Shown here one piece after another: positions 44,259 to 53,050 of a stretch of 64,000 nucleotides of DNA; position 1 is the stretch's first letter, and every line of letters starts with the position of its first letter. This DNA is from Zhenhengia yiwuensis (GTDB lineage: Bacteria; Bacillota; Clostridia; Lachnospirales; Cellulosilyticaceae): NCBI RefSeq assembly GCF_014384995.1, contig NZ_JACRSY010000022.1, positions 1 to 64,000 on the forward strand, read 5' to 3'. Both the position numbers and the translations under genes were made by a program. The notes beneath the pieces were generated by a model. It did not search any database. It saw nothing but the letters and a program-made list of their open reading frames with translations, and was not told where the DNA came from.

Positions 44259-44305
44259 AGTAAAATAAACATAATTTTTTACTAAAAATGTTGATTTATT
44301 TTACT
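44259..44305. promoter_or_regulatory. Candidate GalR operator region
   Basis: AGTAAAATAAACAT (44259-44272) is mirrored by ATGTTGATTTATTTTACT (44288-44305), an imperfect inverted repeat upstream of and overlapping the -35 of the galK promoter. Confidence 0.35.
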
Positions 44306-44318
44306 ATTTTAATATAAT
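44291..44318 (+). promoter_or_regulatory. Promoter of galK-galT
   Basis: TTGATT (44291-44296), a 16-base spacer, then TATAAT (44313-44318), 34 bases before the galK start, which has GGAGGA upstream. Confidence 0.55.
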
Positions 44319-44352
44319 TAAATTATATTCTAATATTTCAAGGAGGATTCTT

Positions 44353-45540
44353 ATGCACGTAGTGACCATGAAGCAAGAATTCATCAAACTTTTTGACCAC
44401 GCGCCTGAGCATGCATACTTTGCCCCCGGCCGTATCAATCTTATTGGAGAACATATTGATTACAATGGTGGTCTTGTTTTCCCTGCGCCTATTACACTTG
44501 GTACTTATGCACTCGTAAGTAGACGCGATGATACATTAGTAAAAGCTTATTCTATGAATTTTAAAGATCTTGGCCTTATTACTTTTGATTTAAACAACCT
44601 TACCTATGATCCAGCACATGACTGGGTAAATTACATCAAAGGTGTGGCTAAAATGCTTGCTGAAGAAGGCACTCCTGTTCCTTCAGGACTTAATCTTGTA
44701 GTATTCGGAGATATTCCTAACGGTTCAGGCCTTTCTTCTTCTGCTTCGCTTGAAATGCTTACAACTTATATCTTTAAAGATTTATTTAATTTTAATTTAT
44801 CCCCTGTAGATTCTGCCCTTTTAGGTAAAAAAGTAGAAAATCTTTATATCGGTGTAAATAGTGGTATCATGGATCAATTTGCCATAGCTTTAGGTAAAAA
44901 AGATCATGCAGTTTTACTAAACTGTGAAAATTTAGATTATGGATATTTCCCAATAAAGCTCGAAGATCATTGTATAGTTATTATGAATACTAATAAACGT
45001 CGTGAACTTGCCGACTCTAAGTACAATGAACGCCGCAGTGAATGTGAAAGCGCTCTTTCTAAACTCCAAACTGTCTTAAATGCACCTAACTTATGCTCTA
45101 TAGTGCTTGCTGACTTAGAAGCTCATAAAAACCTTTTAACAGAAGTCGAATACCGCAGAGCACATCACGTTATTACAGAAAATGAACGCGTTAAACAAGC
45201 AACTGAATGCTTAAAAGCTAACAACTTAGAAGAATTCGGTAAACTTCTTAATGCTTCTCATACTTCTCTTTGCCATGACTATGAGGTAACAGGCAAAGAA
45301 CTTGATGCACTCGTTGAAGCAGCATGGGAAGCGCCTGGTATTGTAGGTGCACGTATGACAGGTGCTGGATTCGGTGGCTGTAGTTTAGCTATCGTAGAAA
45401 AAGACTCTGCTGAAGCCTTTACTAAATATGTAGGTGCTAAATATGTAGATGCTATCGGTTATGAGGCTTCCTTCTACATCGCATCTATCGGTGATGGTCC
45501 TACTTGCATTCAAATGGAAGGAGATGAGGCACATGTCTAA
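44353..45540 (+). CDS. galK: Galactokinase
   Basis: 395 residues, GHMP kinase family. The galactokinase signature PGRINLIGEHIDYNGG sits near the N-terminus, the ATP loop GDIPNGSGLSSSASLE in the middle, and GARMTGAGFGGCSLAIVE at the end. It phosphorylates galactose at C1. AAGGAGGA lies at the start. Its last codons overlap galT by eight bases, which couples translation of the two enzymes. Confidence 0.95.
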   Translation: MHVVTMKQEFIKLFDHAPEHAYFAPGRINLIGEHIDYNGGLVFPAPITLGTYALVSRRDDTLVKAYSMNFKDLGLITFDLNNLTYDPAHDWVNYIKGVAKMLAEEGTPVPSGLNLVVFGDIPNGSGLSSSASLEMLTTYIFKDLFNFNLSPVDSALLGKKVENLYIGVNSGIMDQFAIALGKKDHAVLLNCENLDYGYFPIKLEDHCIVIMNTNKRRELADSKYNERRSECESALSKLQTVLNAPNLCSIVLADLEAHKNLLTEVEYRRAHHVITENERVKQATECLKANNLEEFGKLLNASHTSLCHDYEVTGKELDALVEAAWEAPGIVGARMTGAGFGGCSLAIVEKDSAEAFTKYVGAKYVDAIGYEASFYIASIGDGPTCIQMEGDEAHV

Positions 45541-47014
45541 CCTTTTCTCTCTTGTAGATAGACTTATTGTGCTTTCTCTAGATGCAAACCTTATAGAGGA
45601 AACAGACATTCAGTACGTACGTAATCGTATCCTTGCTGAATTTGGTGAACTGAGCTACGAGGAAACTGAAGAAGCTACAGGTACTCTTTATGATACATTA
45701 GACGCGCTTGCTGACTTAGCCATGCAAAAAGAACTCATTGGCGATACATTAGCAGAAAAAGATATCTTTACTTCTCGTCTTATGAATCTTTTCCTAGATA
45801 AACCTTCTGTAGTTAATGCTAAGTTCTTTGAACACTACGCTCATTCACCAGAAGAAGCTACAAACTACTTCTATGCTATGAGTCAGGCTTCTAACTATAT
45901 TAAAATGAACCGCATTGCTAAAAATAAGCAATTTACAACACCTTCTCCTTACGGTCCTATTGAGATTACTATCAATTTATCTAAACCTGAAAAAGACCCT
46001 AAGCAGATTGCAGCAGAAAAACTTCTTGCAAGCAGTAGTTACCCAACTTGCCTGCTTTGTACTGAGAATGAAGGCTTCGAAGGTACACTTAAGCAACCTG
46101 ATCGTGCTAACCATCGTATGATTCGCCTTGCTATTAATAATGGTGACTGGATGCTTCAATATTCTCCTTACCTTTACTACAACGAGCACTGCATCCTTTT
46201 ATCAGCAAACCATACGCCAATGCAAGTAACAGGTGAAACTTTCTATACCTTACTTGGCTTTACCAAACAGTTCCCTCACTACTTCATAGGTTCAAATGCA
46301 GATCTTCCTATTGTGGGTGGCTCTATTCTTTCTCATGAGCATTACCAAGGTGGGCACTACACCTTCCCTATGGACCATGCTACAACACTCTTTAACTTTA
46401 CACCTAATGAATACCCAAATGTAGAAGGTCATGTGCTTAACTGGCCTCTTTCTACACTTGAACTCACAAGCACTTCTCTTAGTGACTTAGCAGAGTGTAG
46501 CAATATGATTTTAAAACTTTGGCGTAATTATAGTGATGAGAGTCTTGGTATTCTCTCTCATACTGGAGATACACCTCACAACACCATTACACCAATTTGC
46601 AAACGTCAAGGTGATAAATATGTTATGCGTCTTGTACTTCGCAACAACCGTACAAATGATGAACATCCTCTAGGTATCTTCCATGCCCACGAAGATGTAC
46701 ACCATATTAAAAAAGAAAATATAGGCCTTATTGAAGTAATGGGTCTTGCAATCTTGCCAGCGAGACTTCTTACTGAATTAGAAACGATTAAAGCTTATAT
46801 CTTATCTGAATCCCAAGATGTTCCTCCATATCATAAAGCTTGGGCAGATATGCTTAAAGAAAAGTACATACCAGATACTAATTTAGACGATTATATCACA
46901 GCAGCACTTGGAGATAAGTTTGTTCAAGTACTTGAACACTGTGGCGTATACAAATTAACTAATGAAGGTTTAGTTGGCCTTAAAAAATTCCTTAGCAACT
47001 TTGCAACATTATAA
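45533..47014 (+). CDS. galT: UDP-glucose-hexose-1-phosphate uridylyltransferase (Firmicutes-type GalT)
   Basis: 493 residues, the long class II GalT of Firmicutes. NLFSLVDRLIVLSLDANLIE opens the protein, followed by YPTCLLCTENEGFEG, GGSILSHEHYQGGHY and HTGDTPHNTITPI. It exchanges UMP between UDP-glucose and galactose-1-phosphate. The start ATG at 45533 overlaps the galK stop and has GAAGGAGA ten bases upstream; the long upstream extension in this frame is only the galK overlap. No galE gene is present here. Confidence 0.93.
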   Translation: MSNLFSLVDRLIVLSLDANLIEETDIQYVRNRILAEFGELSYEETEEATGTLYDTLDALADLAMQKELIGDTLAEKDIFTSRLMNLFLDKPSVVNAKFFEHYAHSPEEATNYFYAMSQASNYIKMNRIAKNKQFTTPSPYGPIEITINLSKPEKDPKQIAAEKLLASSSYPTCLLCTENEGFEGTLKQPDRANHRMIRLAINNGDWMLQYSPYLYYNEHCILLSANHTPMQVTGETFYTLLGFTKQFPHYFIGSNADLPIVGGSILSHEHYQGGHYTFPMDHATTLFNFTPNEYPNVEGHVLNWPLSTLELTSTSLSDLAECSNMILKLWRNYSDESLGILSHTGDTPHNTITPICKRQGDKYVMRLVLRNNRTNDEHPLGIFHAHEDVHHIKKENIGLIEVMGLAILPARLLTELETIKAYILSESQDVPPYHKAWADMLKEKYIPDTNLDDYITAALGDKFVQVLEHCGVYKLTNEGLVGLKKFLSNFATL

Positions 47015-47025
47015 ATCGGACATAC

Positions 47026-47063
47026 AAAAACTGCTGTAAATATATATTACAGCAGTTTTTTAT
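47026..47063 (+). terminator. Terminator of galK-galT
   Basis: AAAAACTGCTGTAA / TTACAGCAGTTTTTT. It also reaches the stop codon of the opposite gene. Confidence 0.85.
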
Positions 47064-47533
47064 TCATCTGATTCCATAATCCCTTTAAGATAACTTTCTA
47101 AATTTAAGACAATGTACTCTGTATTACCATGTATTTCTTGATAAGGCAACGTTTCATCATCTATATAAATATAGCCATCTCGTGTTAAGTACATTCTTTG
47201 AAATAGAGTTTCTCCCTTTACCAAATATTCAATATCAATCGTATAGTACCTCCCATCTGGTGAACTATGATATTTTTTGTCCCATACTTTACAATACTTA
47301 AACGCCTCCATCAATGCTGCTATTTCTTCAAACTGTTCTTGATGAATAGCAATCGTTTCAGAAGCTGGTGTTCCCCTATCCCACCATGTTACACGTACGA
47401 TACAGTTTATAATCTCTGTCTCCTCCTCAATATGATTCATTTTCTCAAAGGTCACAGGCCTAGTCATTATAAAGAAACCTATAACCATTATCCCTAGTAC
47501 AAAAGCTGGCCAATATCGTACTTTCTTATCCAC
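47060..47533 (-). CDS. Hypothetical membrane-anchored protein
   Basis: 157 residues. A single N-terminal membrane helix (about 7-24: WPAFVLGIMVIGFFIMT) precedes a soluble domain of beta and alpha segments (CIVRVTWWDRGTPASETIAI, YHSSPDGRYYTIDIEYLVKG). The domain is on the outside if the helix is a signal anchor. No family recognised. I chose the GTG at 47533 because GGGGGGAG is properly spaced before it; the upstream ATG at 47548 would overlap that site. Confidence 0.6.
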   Translation of the reverse strand: MDKKVRYWPAFVLGIMVIGFFIMTRPVTFEKMNHIEEETEIINCIVRVTWWDRGTPASETIAIHQEQFEEIAALMEAFKYCKVWDKKYHSSPDGRYYTIDIEYLVKGETLFQRMYLTRDGYIYIDDETLPYQEIHGNTEYIVLNLESYLKGIMESDE

Positions 47534-47838
47534 ACACTCTCCCCCCAAGCTTTAATTTATCTCTAAAACCTAGTTCTCTTACCAGTATTTATATTCTATT
47601 TCCTCGTCAGTTATTTCATTTAACCTGACTCTTTCCCCCATTCTATCTCCCTCTCTTATTACTATTTAACACATCATATCCTATTCTTTTCTCTTTATAT
47701 CCATTCTTTTTAAGCATACTATCTCATTCTCTTTAGCGTACGCAGAGACTCTGCTTCTCCCTATTCATTCTTGCCACAGTAAGTATAAAAAAGCCATCTA
47801 AACCTTTAATAGCTCAGATGGCATCTTCTTATACTTTT
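47534..47838. other. Pyrimidine-rich intergenic region
   Basis: 305 bases, very T/C-rich on the plus strand. It holds a 20-codon minus-strand frame (47579-47641) with GGGAG before its ATG, and the terminator of the SPFH gene. Nothing else was recognised. Confidence 0.45.
47780..47836 (-). terminator. Terminator of the SPFH gene, outer stem like the hairpins at 9.4 and 10.2 kb
   Basis: Outer AAGTATAA / TTATACTT and an inner GCCATCT / AGATGGC stem. The outer AAGTATAA/TTATACTT stem is shared with the terminators at 9392 and 10170. Confidence 0.7.
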
Positions 47839-49251
47839 CTAACTCTCTTTTTTATTAACAACATTTTTTACAACGTCTACTAAGTCTACACCTGTTAATG
47901 AATCAATGACTTCTGGAAGTTGTGCTACAATGTTGGTTACATTTTTTGTGATCTTACTTGCACCGCCATCTCCTCCATTATCAATAACCACGATTTTTTC
48001 TGTTTTACTAAGTGGTTCAGAGATAGCTGCTGCAATTTCAGGTAATCTTGATGTAAGCATTTCAACAATAGCTGCTTCGCCGTATTGTTTGTAAGCCTCT
48101 GCTTTTTCTTTCATAGCTTCTGCCTCTGCTTTCATAGCATCAGCTGTAGCTTCACCCTTAAGCCTAATAGCTTCTGCTTCTGCCATACCTTTAAGCTTGA
48201 TGGTTTCAGCTTCTGCTTCTGCACGCTTAATCATCTCAGTACGTTCAGCATCGGCCTTTTGTTCAATACGATATTTTTCAGCTTCTGCATTCTTTTCAAT
48301 TTTGAACTTATCTGCTTCTGCCACTTTCTTAATCGTTGCTTCAAGTTCACGTTCACGTTTTTTAGCTTGTTGCTCTGCAATTTCTGTTTGACGTTGTTCT
48401 TCAAACAATTCAGCATTTTTCTGTCCTTCAATAACTTGCTTCCTAACAATATTTTCTTCTACTTGATAAGCAAGGTCTGCTTTAGCCTGTGCACGTTGTT
48501 CTTGTTCTTTGTATTCCTGAACTTTTAATTCTTTTTCTTTTTCAGCACGTGCAATTTCTGTCTCAGCTAAAAGCTGTGCCTCGCGACCTGCACGCTTAGC
48601 TTCTGCTGTTTTTTGCATTTGCTCTTTTTGAGCTTCTGCTTCTGCAATCGCCGCATTTTTCTTTACCTCTGCAATTTGTTTTGCTCCAAGTGCTTTTAAA
48701 TACCCTTGCTGGTCATCAATATCACGAATTGTAAAAGTAGTGATTTCAAGACCCATTTTTTCCAGATCAGATTTTGCTACACTTTCGACTTGATTAGCAA
48801 ACATCTCCCTATCTTTATAAATTTCTTCAACAGTCATTTTAGAAATAATTTCACGTAATTTCCCTTCAAGTACATCTTGAACTGTTGCTTTAATAACTTG
48901 AATGGTTTCTTTTTCACGACCTGTATTAAACTGCTCTACAGCTTGCAGGATGCATTCTTTATCAGATTTTACTTTAATAATTGCAACACCATCTGTATCA
49001 AGTGGTACACCGTTACTATCTAAAGAACCAAAAGTTTTAATTTCGACTTTCATGTTTTCCAGGGAAATACGATCTACCTGTTCGAAAATAGGAATAACAA
49101 CCCCACCGGCTCCACTAATAACACGCTTTTTAAGACCTGTTACAACAATAGCCTTATCTTGTGGAGCTTTCTTCCAAAGTAGAGCAATCAAAAGCAAAAT
49201 AACAACAATTCCTACTACTACGCTTATAAGTGTAATAATCATAGTATCCAT
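47839..49251 (-). CDS. SPFH/flotillin-like membrane scaffold protein
   Basis: 470 residues. An N-terminal hydrophobic hairpin or helix (about 5-27) is followed by the SPFH/PHB domain (about 30-190: GGVVIPIFEQVDRISLENMK, NTGREKETIQVIKATVQDVL). A long coiled coil rich in A, E, K and Q (about 195-400) follows, and then a C-terminal region (KIVVIDNGGDGGASKITKNV) typical of flotillins. It organises membrane microdomains. GGGGGAGA lies before the ATG. It is monocistronic; the usual NfeD partner is not adjacent. Confidence 0.9.
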   Translation of the reverse strand: MDTMIITLISVVVGIVVILLLIALLWKKAPQDKAIVVTGLKKRVISGAGGVVIPIFEQVDRISLENMKVEIKTFGSLDSNGVPLDTDGVAIIKVKSDKECILQAVEQFNTGREKETIQVIKATVQDVLEGKLREIISKMTVEEIYKDREMFANQVESVAKSDLEKMGLEITTFTIRDIDDQQGYLKALGAKQIAEVKKNAAIAEAEAQKEQMQKTAEAKRAGREAQLLAETEIARAEKEKELKVQEYKEQEQRAQAKADLAYQVEENIVRKQVIEGQKNAELFEEQRQTEIAEQQAKKRERELEATIKKVAEADKFKIEKNAEAEKYRIEQKADAERTEMIKRAEAEAETIKLKGMAEAEAIRLKGEATADAMKAEAEAMKEKAEAYKQYGEAAIVEMLTSRLPEIAAAISEPLSKTEKIVVIDNGGDGGASKITKNVTNIVAQLPEVIDSLTGVDLVDVVKNVVNKKES

Positions 49252-49317
49252 TTTATCTCCCCCTTAATTAATTAATTCTATACTCAATATAATATTTCGA
49301 ATATAACTAAATTATAC

Positions 49318-49347
49318 AAAAAAGAGTCTGCTTATGCAAACTCTTTC
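49318..49347 (-). terminator. Terminator of the cysE-sigH operon
   Basis: AAAGAGT / ACTCTTT with an inner GC pair and short loop, directly after the sigH stop. Confidence 0.65.
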
Positions 49348-49956
49348 TTATCTTATATTTTCACTTAGTTTTCTTTTAATACGTTGAAGAGCATTATCAA
49401 TAGATTTTACAGACTTACCCATCTCATGGGCAATCTCATGATAATTTTTGCCTTGTGTGTGACTTAAAAGTACTTCCCATTCTAAATCGCTAAGGGTCTC
49501 TTTCATATGCTTTTTCAGAAGCTTCAAATCTTCTTGATGAATAATGAGTTCTTCTGGATTTGGTCCTACTTCATCTCTTAAGGTATCCATTAAAGTGATT
49601 TGATCTTCTTCTTCCCCCGCTATAGGTAAGTTTAAAGAAATACTTGTATTAAGAGGCATATGCTTTTGTCTTGTAGCTGTTTTAAAAGCTGTACTAAGCT
49701 GTCTTGTAATGCATAAAGTTGCAAAAGACTTAAAAGTTGTATCTTTGTTTGGATTATAATCACATATAGCTTTAAATAATCCAATCATACCCTCTTGAAT
49801 CAAGTCTTCCCTATCTGCACCTATGAAATAAGTGGATTTAATCTTTTTCCTTACAAATATTTTATACCTTTGAATAAGAATTTCTATACAGTTTAAATCT
49901 CCAGACCTATAAGCTGCAATAAGCTCTTCATCTGTTAAGACCTCGGGTGTCATCAT
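49348..49956 (-). CDS. sigH: RNA polymerase sigma factor SigH
   Basis: 202 residues. Region 2 (DREDLIQEGMIGLFKAICDY, FKSFATLCITRQL) and region 4 (LSDLEWEVLLSHTQGKNYHE, SVKSIDNALQRIKRKL) are intact, with the SigH-specific TATRQKHMPLN linker. SigH drives early sporulation genes. It follows rlmB by 61 bases in the same direction, so it can be read by transcripts from the cysE operon, but in many species it also has its own promoter. Confidence 0.92.
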   Translation of the reverse strand: MMTPEVLTDEELIAAYRSGDLNCIEILIQRYKIFVRKKIKSTYFIGADREDLIQEGMIGLFKAICDYNPNKDTTFKSFATLCITRQLSTAFKTATRQKHMPLNTSISLNLPIAGEEEDQITLMDTLRDEVGPNPEELIIHQEDLKLLKKHMKETLSDLEWEVLLSHTQGKNYHEIAHEMGKSVKSIDNALQRIKRKLSENIR

Positions 49957-50017
49957 ACCTATCCCCTCCTTAGTCTAGCTCTCCAAGACATAAGCCTTCA
50001 TCTCTCTTGTAAAAATT

Positions 50018-51007
50018 TTAGAAGTAACGTTGTCTTACAACTTCATAAGCAAGAATACTTGCTGCTACAGACGCATTAAGAGAAGTTACTTTCCCATACA
50101 TTGGAATTCTAACAACGAAGTCACATTTACTCTTAACAAGTTTAGATACACCTTCGCCTTCACTACCGATTACAATACCAATTGGTCCTCTTAAGTTATC
50201 TGTATAAATGATTTCACCATCCATATCTGCACATGCTACCCAGATCCCTTTTGCTTTAAGCTCTTCAATTGTTTGTGCAATATTAGATACTTTCGCTACC
50301 TTTGTATATTCAATAGCACCTGCTGATGCTTTAGATACTGTTGAAGTAAGCCCTACTGCTCGACGTTTTGAAATAATAATACCATGTACACCTGCATTAT
50401 GTGCTGAACGAATAATAGCCCCTAAGTTATGTGGGTCTTGAATGTTTTCAAGGATAAGAATAAATGGATCTTCACCTTTAGACTTTGCATCATTTAAAAT
50501 TTCATCGATTTCAACATATTTGTGTGCACTTACATAAGCTACCACACCTTGATGTTTTTCCATGTTACACATTTCATCAAGTTTTGTTTTTTCAACTTCT
50601 TGCACAACAATCCCACGTTGTTTTGCATCACCCATGATTTTTTTGATAGAGCCTTCCATTTGACCTTTTTGTACAAGGATTTTTTCAATATCACGACCTG
50701 ATTTTAATACTTCAAGTACTGAGTTTCTACCAAATAAGATGTTTTCATCAACTACTACACCTTCTTTTGGTTGTTTGCTTCTAGCTGGTCTTTGGTTATA
50801 AGAAGGTCTTCTATTTGTAGCTTTTTCACCTTCACCACCTTTTTCGCCTTGTGCTTTATTAGATGTTTTTTTACCATCTACTACTTTTTCACCTTGTACT
50901 TTATTAAATGGCTTCTTGCCTTGGTGCCCTTTACCTTGGCATGGTTTTTTCTTAAATGGCTTTTTGCCTTCTGCTGGTCTATTTTCAGTTGTTTGCTCTA
51001 GATTCAT
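50018..51007 (-). CDS. rlmB: 23S rRNA (guanosine-2'-O-)-methyltransferase RlmB
   Basis: 329 residues. A low-complexity, lysine-rich N-terminal region of about 85 residues comes first, with repeated K-x-QGEK units such as NKVQGEKV and NKAQGEKG. The substrate-binding domain (LFGRNSVLEVLKSGRD) and the SPOUT methyltransferase domain follow, with the knot motifs LILENIQDPHNLGAIIRSA, IVIGSEGEGVSKLVKSKCD and IPMYGKVTSLNASVA. It modifies G2251 in the peptidyl-transferase region. The N-terminal extension is unusual for the family, which is about 245 residues. GGAG before the start. Confidence 0.92.
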   Translation of the reverse strand: MNLEQTTENRPAEGKKPFKKKPCQGKGHQGKKPFNKVQGEKVVDGKKTSNKAQGEKGGEGEKATNRRPSYNQRPARSKQPKEGVVVDENILFGRNSVLEVLKSGRDIEKILVQKGQMEGSIKKIMGDAKQRGIVVQEVEKTKLDEMCNMEKHQGVVAYVSAHKYVEIDEILNDAKSKGEDPFILILENIQDPHNLGAIIRSAHNAGVHGIIISKRRAVGLTSTVSKASAGAIEYTKVAKVSNIAQTIEELKAKGIWVACADMDGEIIYTDNLRGPIGIVIGSEGEGVSKLVKSKCDFVVRIPMYGKVTSLNASVAASILAYEVVRQRYF

Positions 51008-51009
51008 TA

Positions 51010-52593
51010 CTATTTGTTCTCCTTTTTCTTCTTGAGTTCATCAAGGTCTTGTTTAGATATACCGCCTGTTACTAAAATCATAATCATATAAACGACTCCA
51101 CCTACTGCAACAGCTCCAAGAGTCATCACCGCATTTTGTATCGTTGATGAAGCATCTAATACTTTCCCTAAAAGTCCATAAGTAAAGTAAGCTGCAACGC
51201 CCATTGTAAGCGCTGAAATAAGTGGCTTAATAATAACTAATGCTACATTAAGTTTAAAGCCTGTAATCTTTTTAACGGCTATAAAGTTGTAAAGTGTAAA
51301 TACACCATATCCTGCAATAGAAGATAATGGCGCTCCTAAAATACCTAATGGTGTACCTACTAAAATAATGTTAAGTACCGCTTTTACAACTGCTGCAAGT
51401 CCAATTGCTTGTACTGGAATCCACACTTTTCCAAGTCCTTGTAATACCCCAGTCATAGCTTGTCCTAACATAATAAATGGAATACTGAAAGCTGCTACTT
51501 GAAGAATTGGGCCACCTTGCAGTGATTCTGGGAATAAGAAGCCCATAATTGGCACAGCAAGTACTGCAAGTCCAATAGCTGCTGGCAAGGATAAAAGTAA
51601 TCCAAAGCGTGAGCCAAGTTCCATCTTATCTTGCATTTCCTTGTGATCTTTACGTGCTACCGCTTCTGCAATAGCAGGAACAACACTTGTTACAAGTGCC
51701 ATACCAAAAGCAAGTGGTAGATTAACAAGTGTTGAAGTATTTGTAAGCTGTCCAAAAAGATTAGCTGCATCTAAGTCAGACATACCACCCTTTACAAGTA
51801 CAGCTGTTACAATAGCAGAATCCATAAAATTCATAACAGAGTTAACTGCTGCCCCAATAGAAATTGGAATAGCAAGTACAAGTACAACTTTTACAACACT
51901 TTTAAATGGTGTCGCAATAGTAGCTTGTTTTTGACTGTCCATTTCCTCATGAATTTCTTTTTTATGTTTAAGATATAAAAGTGCAAGTACTAATGCACCG
52001 CATACACCACCTACTACGGAGCCAAAAGATGCCCCACCTGCTGCATAACCTACATTTGGCATAAAGAAATAAGCAAGTCCAAGTCCTACTACAACGCGGC
52101 CAAAGTTCTCTAAAACTTGTGAAATAGCTGTTGGAACCATGTTCTGCATACCTTGGAAATAACCACGGTATACACCCATAATACAAACAAAGATTGGACT
52201 TAAACTAAGTCCCCATAAAGAATAAATTGTCTGCTCTTCCCATCTGAATGCTTTAATAAGTAAGGGTGATCCTATGATGAAAAATCCAGACATAATCAGA
52301 CCCACAATAATCATAAAACGCATAGTATGCTTAAAGATTAAGTGTGCTTCCTTATACTGACCTAAAACTCTTTTTTCGGCTACTAATTTTGAAATAGTTG
52401 AAGGAATGGCTACGATTGCAATAGAACTTAAAAAAGTATAAATTGGATAACCGTATCCATAGTATCCCATCCCTACATTCCCAATAAGTGAACCAAGTGG
52501 TATTCTAAAAAAGGCACTAAGTACTTTAGCGAAAAGTGCTGCTACTGATAAAATCAGTGCCCCTTTTACAAACTTTCCTGTTGCTTTTGACAT
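51010..52593 (-). CDS. MOP-family flippase (SpoVB/MurJ-like)
   Basis: 527 residues with about 14 membrane helices. It begins with SKATGKFVKGALILSVAALF and FFRIPLGSLIGNVGMGYYGY and belongs to the polysaccharide-biosynthesis transporter group that includes SpoVB and MurJ-type lipid II flippases. It likely moves a lipid-linked sugar or peptidoglycan precursor; SpoVB acts in spore cortex synthesis. It lies between mrnC and rlmB, two bases from the latter. Its position beside sigH supports a spore role, which is inference. Confidence 0.85.
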   Translation of the reverse strand: MSKATGKFVKGALILSVAALFAKVLSAFFRIPLGSLIGNVGMGYYGYGYPIYTFLSSIAIVAIPSTISKLVAEKRVLGQYKEAHLIFKHTMRFMIIVGLIMSGFFIIGSPLLIKAFRWEEQTIYSLWGLSLSPIFVCIMGVYRGYFQGMQNMVPTAISQVLENFGRVVVGLGLAYFFMPNVGYAAGGASFGSVVGGVCGALVLALLYLKHKKEIHEEMDSQKQATIATPFKSVVKVVLVLAIPISIGAAVNSVMNFMDSAIVTAVLVKGGMSDLDAANLFGQLTNTSTLVNLPLAFGMALVTSVVPAIAEAVARKDHKEMQDKMELGSRFGLLLSLPAAIGLAVLAVPIMGFLFPESLQGGPILQVAAFSIPFIMLGQAMTGVLQGLGKVWIPVQAIGLAAVVKAVLNIILVGTPLGILGAPLSSIAGYGVFTLYNFIAVKKITGFKLNVALVIIKPLISALTMGVAAYFTYGLLGKVLDASSTIQNAVMTLGAVAVGGVVYMIMILVTGGISKQDLDELKKKKENK

Positions 52594-52616
52594 AATTTCC
52601 TCCTTAGTACAACGTC

Positions 52617-53039
52617 TTATAATGCATTAAGGCCTATTTCAATGATTTCATTGATACGGTCTATTCTACCCTCCAAATATAAATACCCTATGAGGGCCTC
52701 AACACCTGTTGCATGTCTATATTCTGTAATATCGGCATTTTTAGGTGCTGAGATACTTTTTGCATTACGACCTCTTTTTAACACTTGCAGCTCTTCTTCT
52801 GTAAGCATATCTTCTATAAGATGATAAAGCTTCGCCTGAGCTGTAGCGCGTACCAGCTCGCGTGAAGCCTTATGCATTTTATTTACTGGCATATTCCCAC
52901 GACTTAAAACATATGTGCGAATAAAAAGTTCATATACGCCGTCTCCAATGTAAGCAAGTGCTAACGGAGAATAGGTATTGGCTTTATGCGTATTCATTTT
53001 TGTAGTCACATTTAAAACTTCATTAAGATTAGTATTCAT
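52617..53039 (-). CDS. mrnC: Mini-ribonuclease III
   Basis: 140 residues, the RNase III catalytic domain alone, without double-stranded-RNA binding domain. It has LALAYIGDGVYELFIRTYVL with metal-binding Asp and Glu residues, and EYRHATGVEALIGYLYLEGR. It trims the ends of 23S rRNA precursors. It follows cysS by 11 bases. No clear ribosome binding site is visible, so its translation may depend on cysS. Confidence 0.9.
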   Translation of the reverse strand: MNTNLNEVLNVTTKMNTHKANTYSPLALAYIGDGVYELFIRTYVLSRGNMPVNKMHKASRELVRATAQAKLYHLIEDMLTEEELQVLKRGRNAKSISAPKNADITEYRHATGVEALIGYLYLEGRIDRINEIIEIGLNAL

Positions 53040-53050
53040 ATTCTAATGCT

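Noticed and set aside
48100..48700. Repeat-like DNA in the SPFH gene
   Set aside because: It reflects the Ala/Glu/Lys-rich coiled coil of flotillin-like proteins, not a DNA repeat element.
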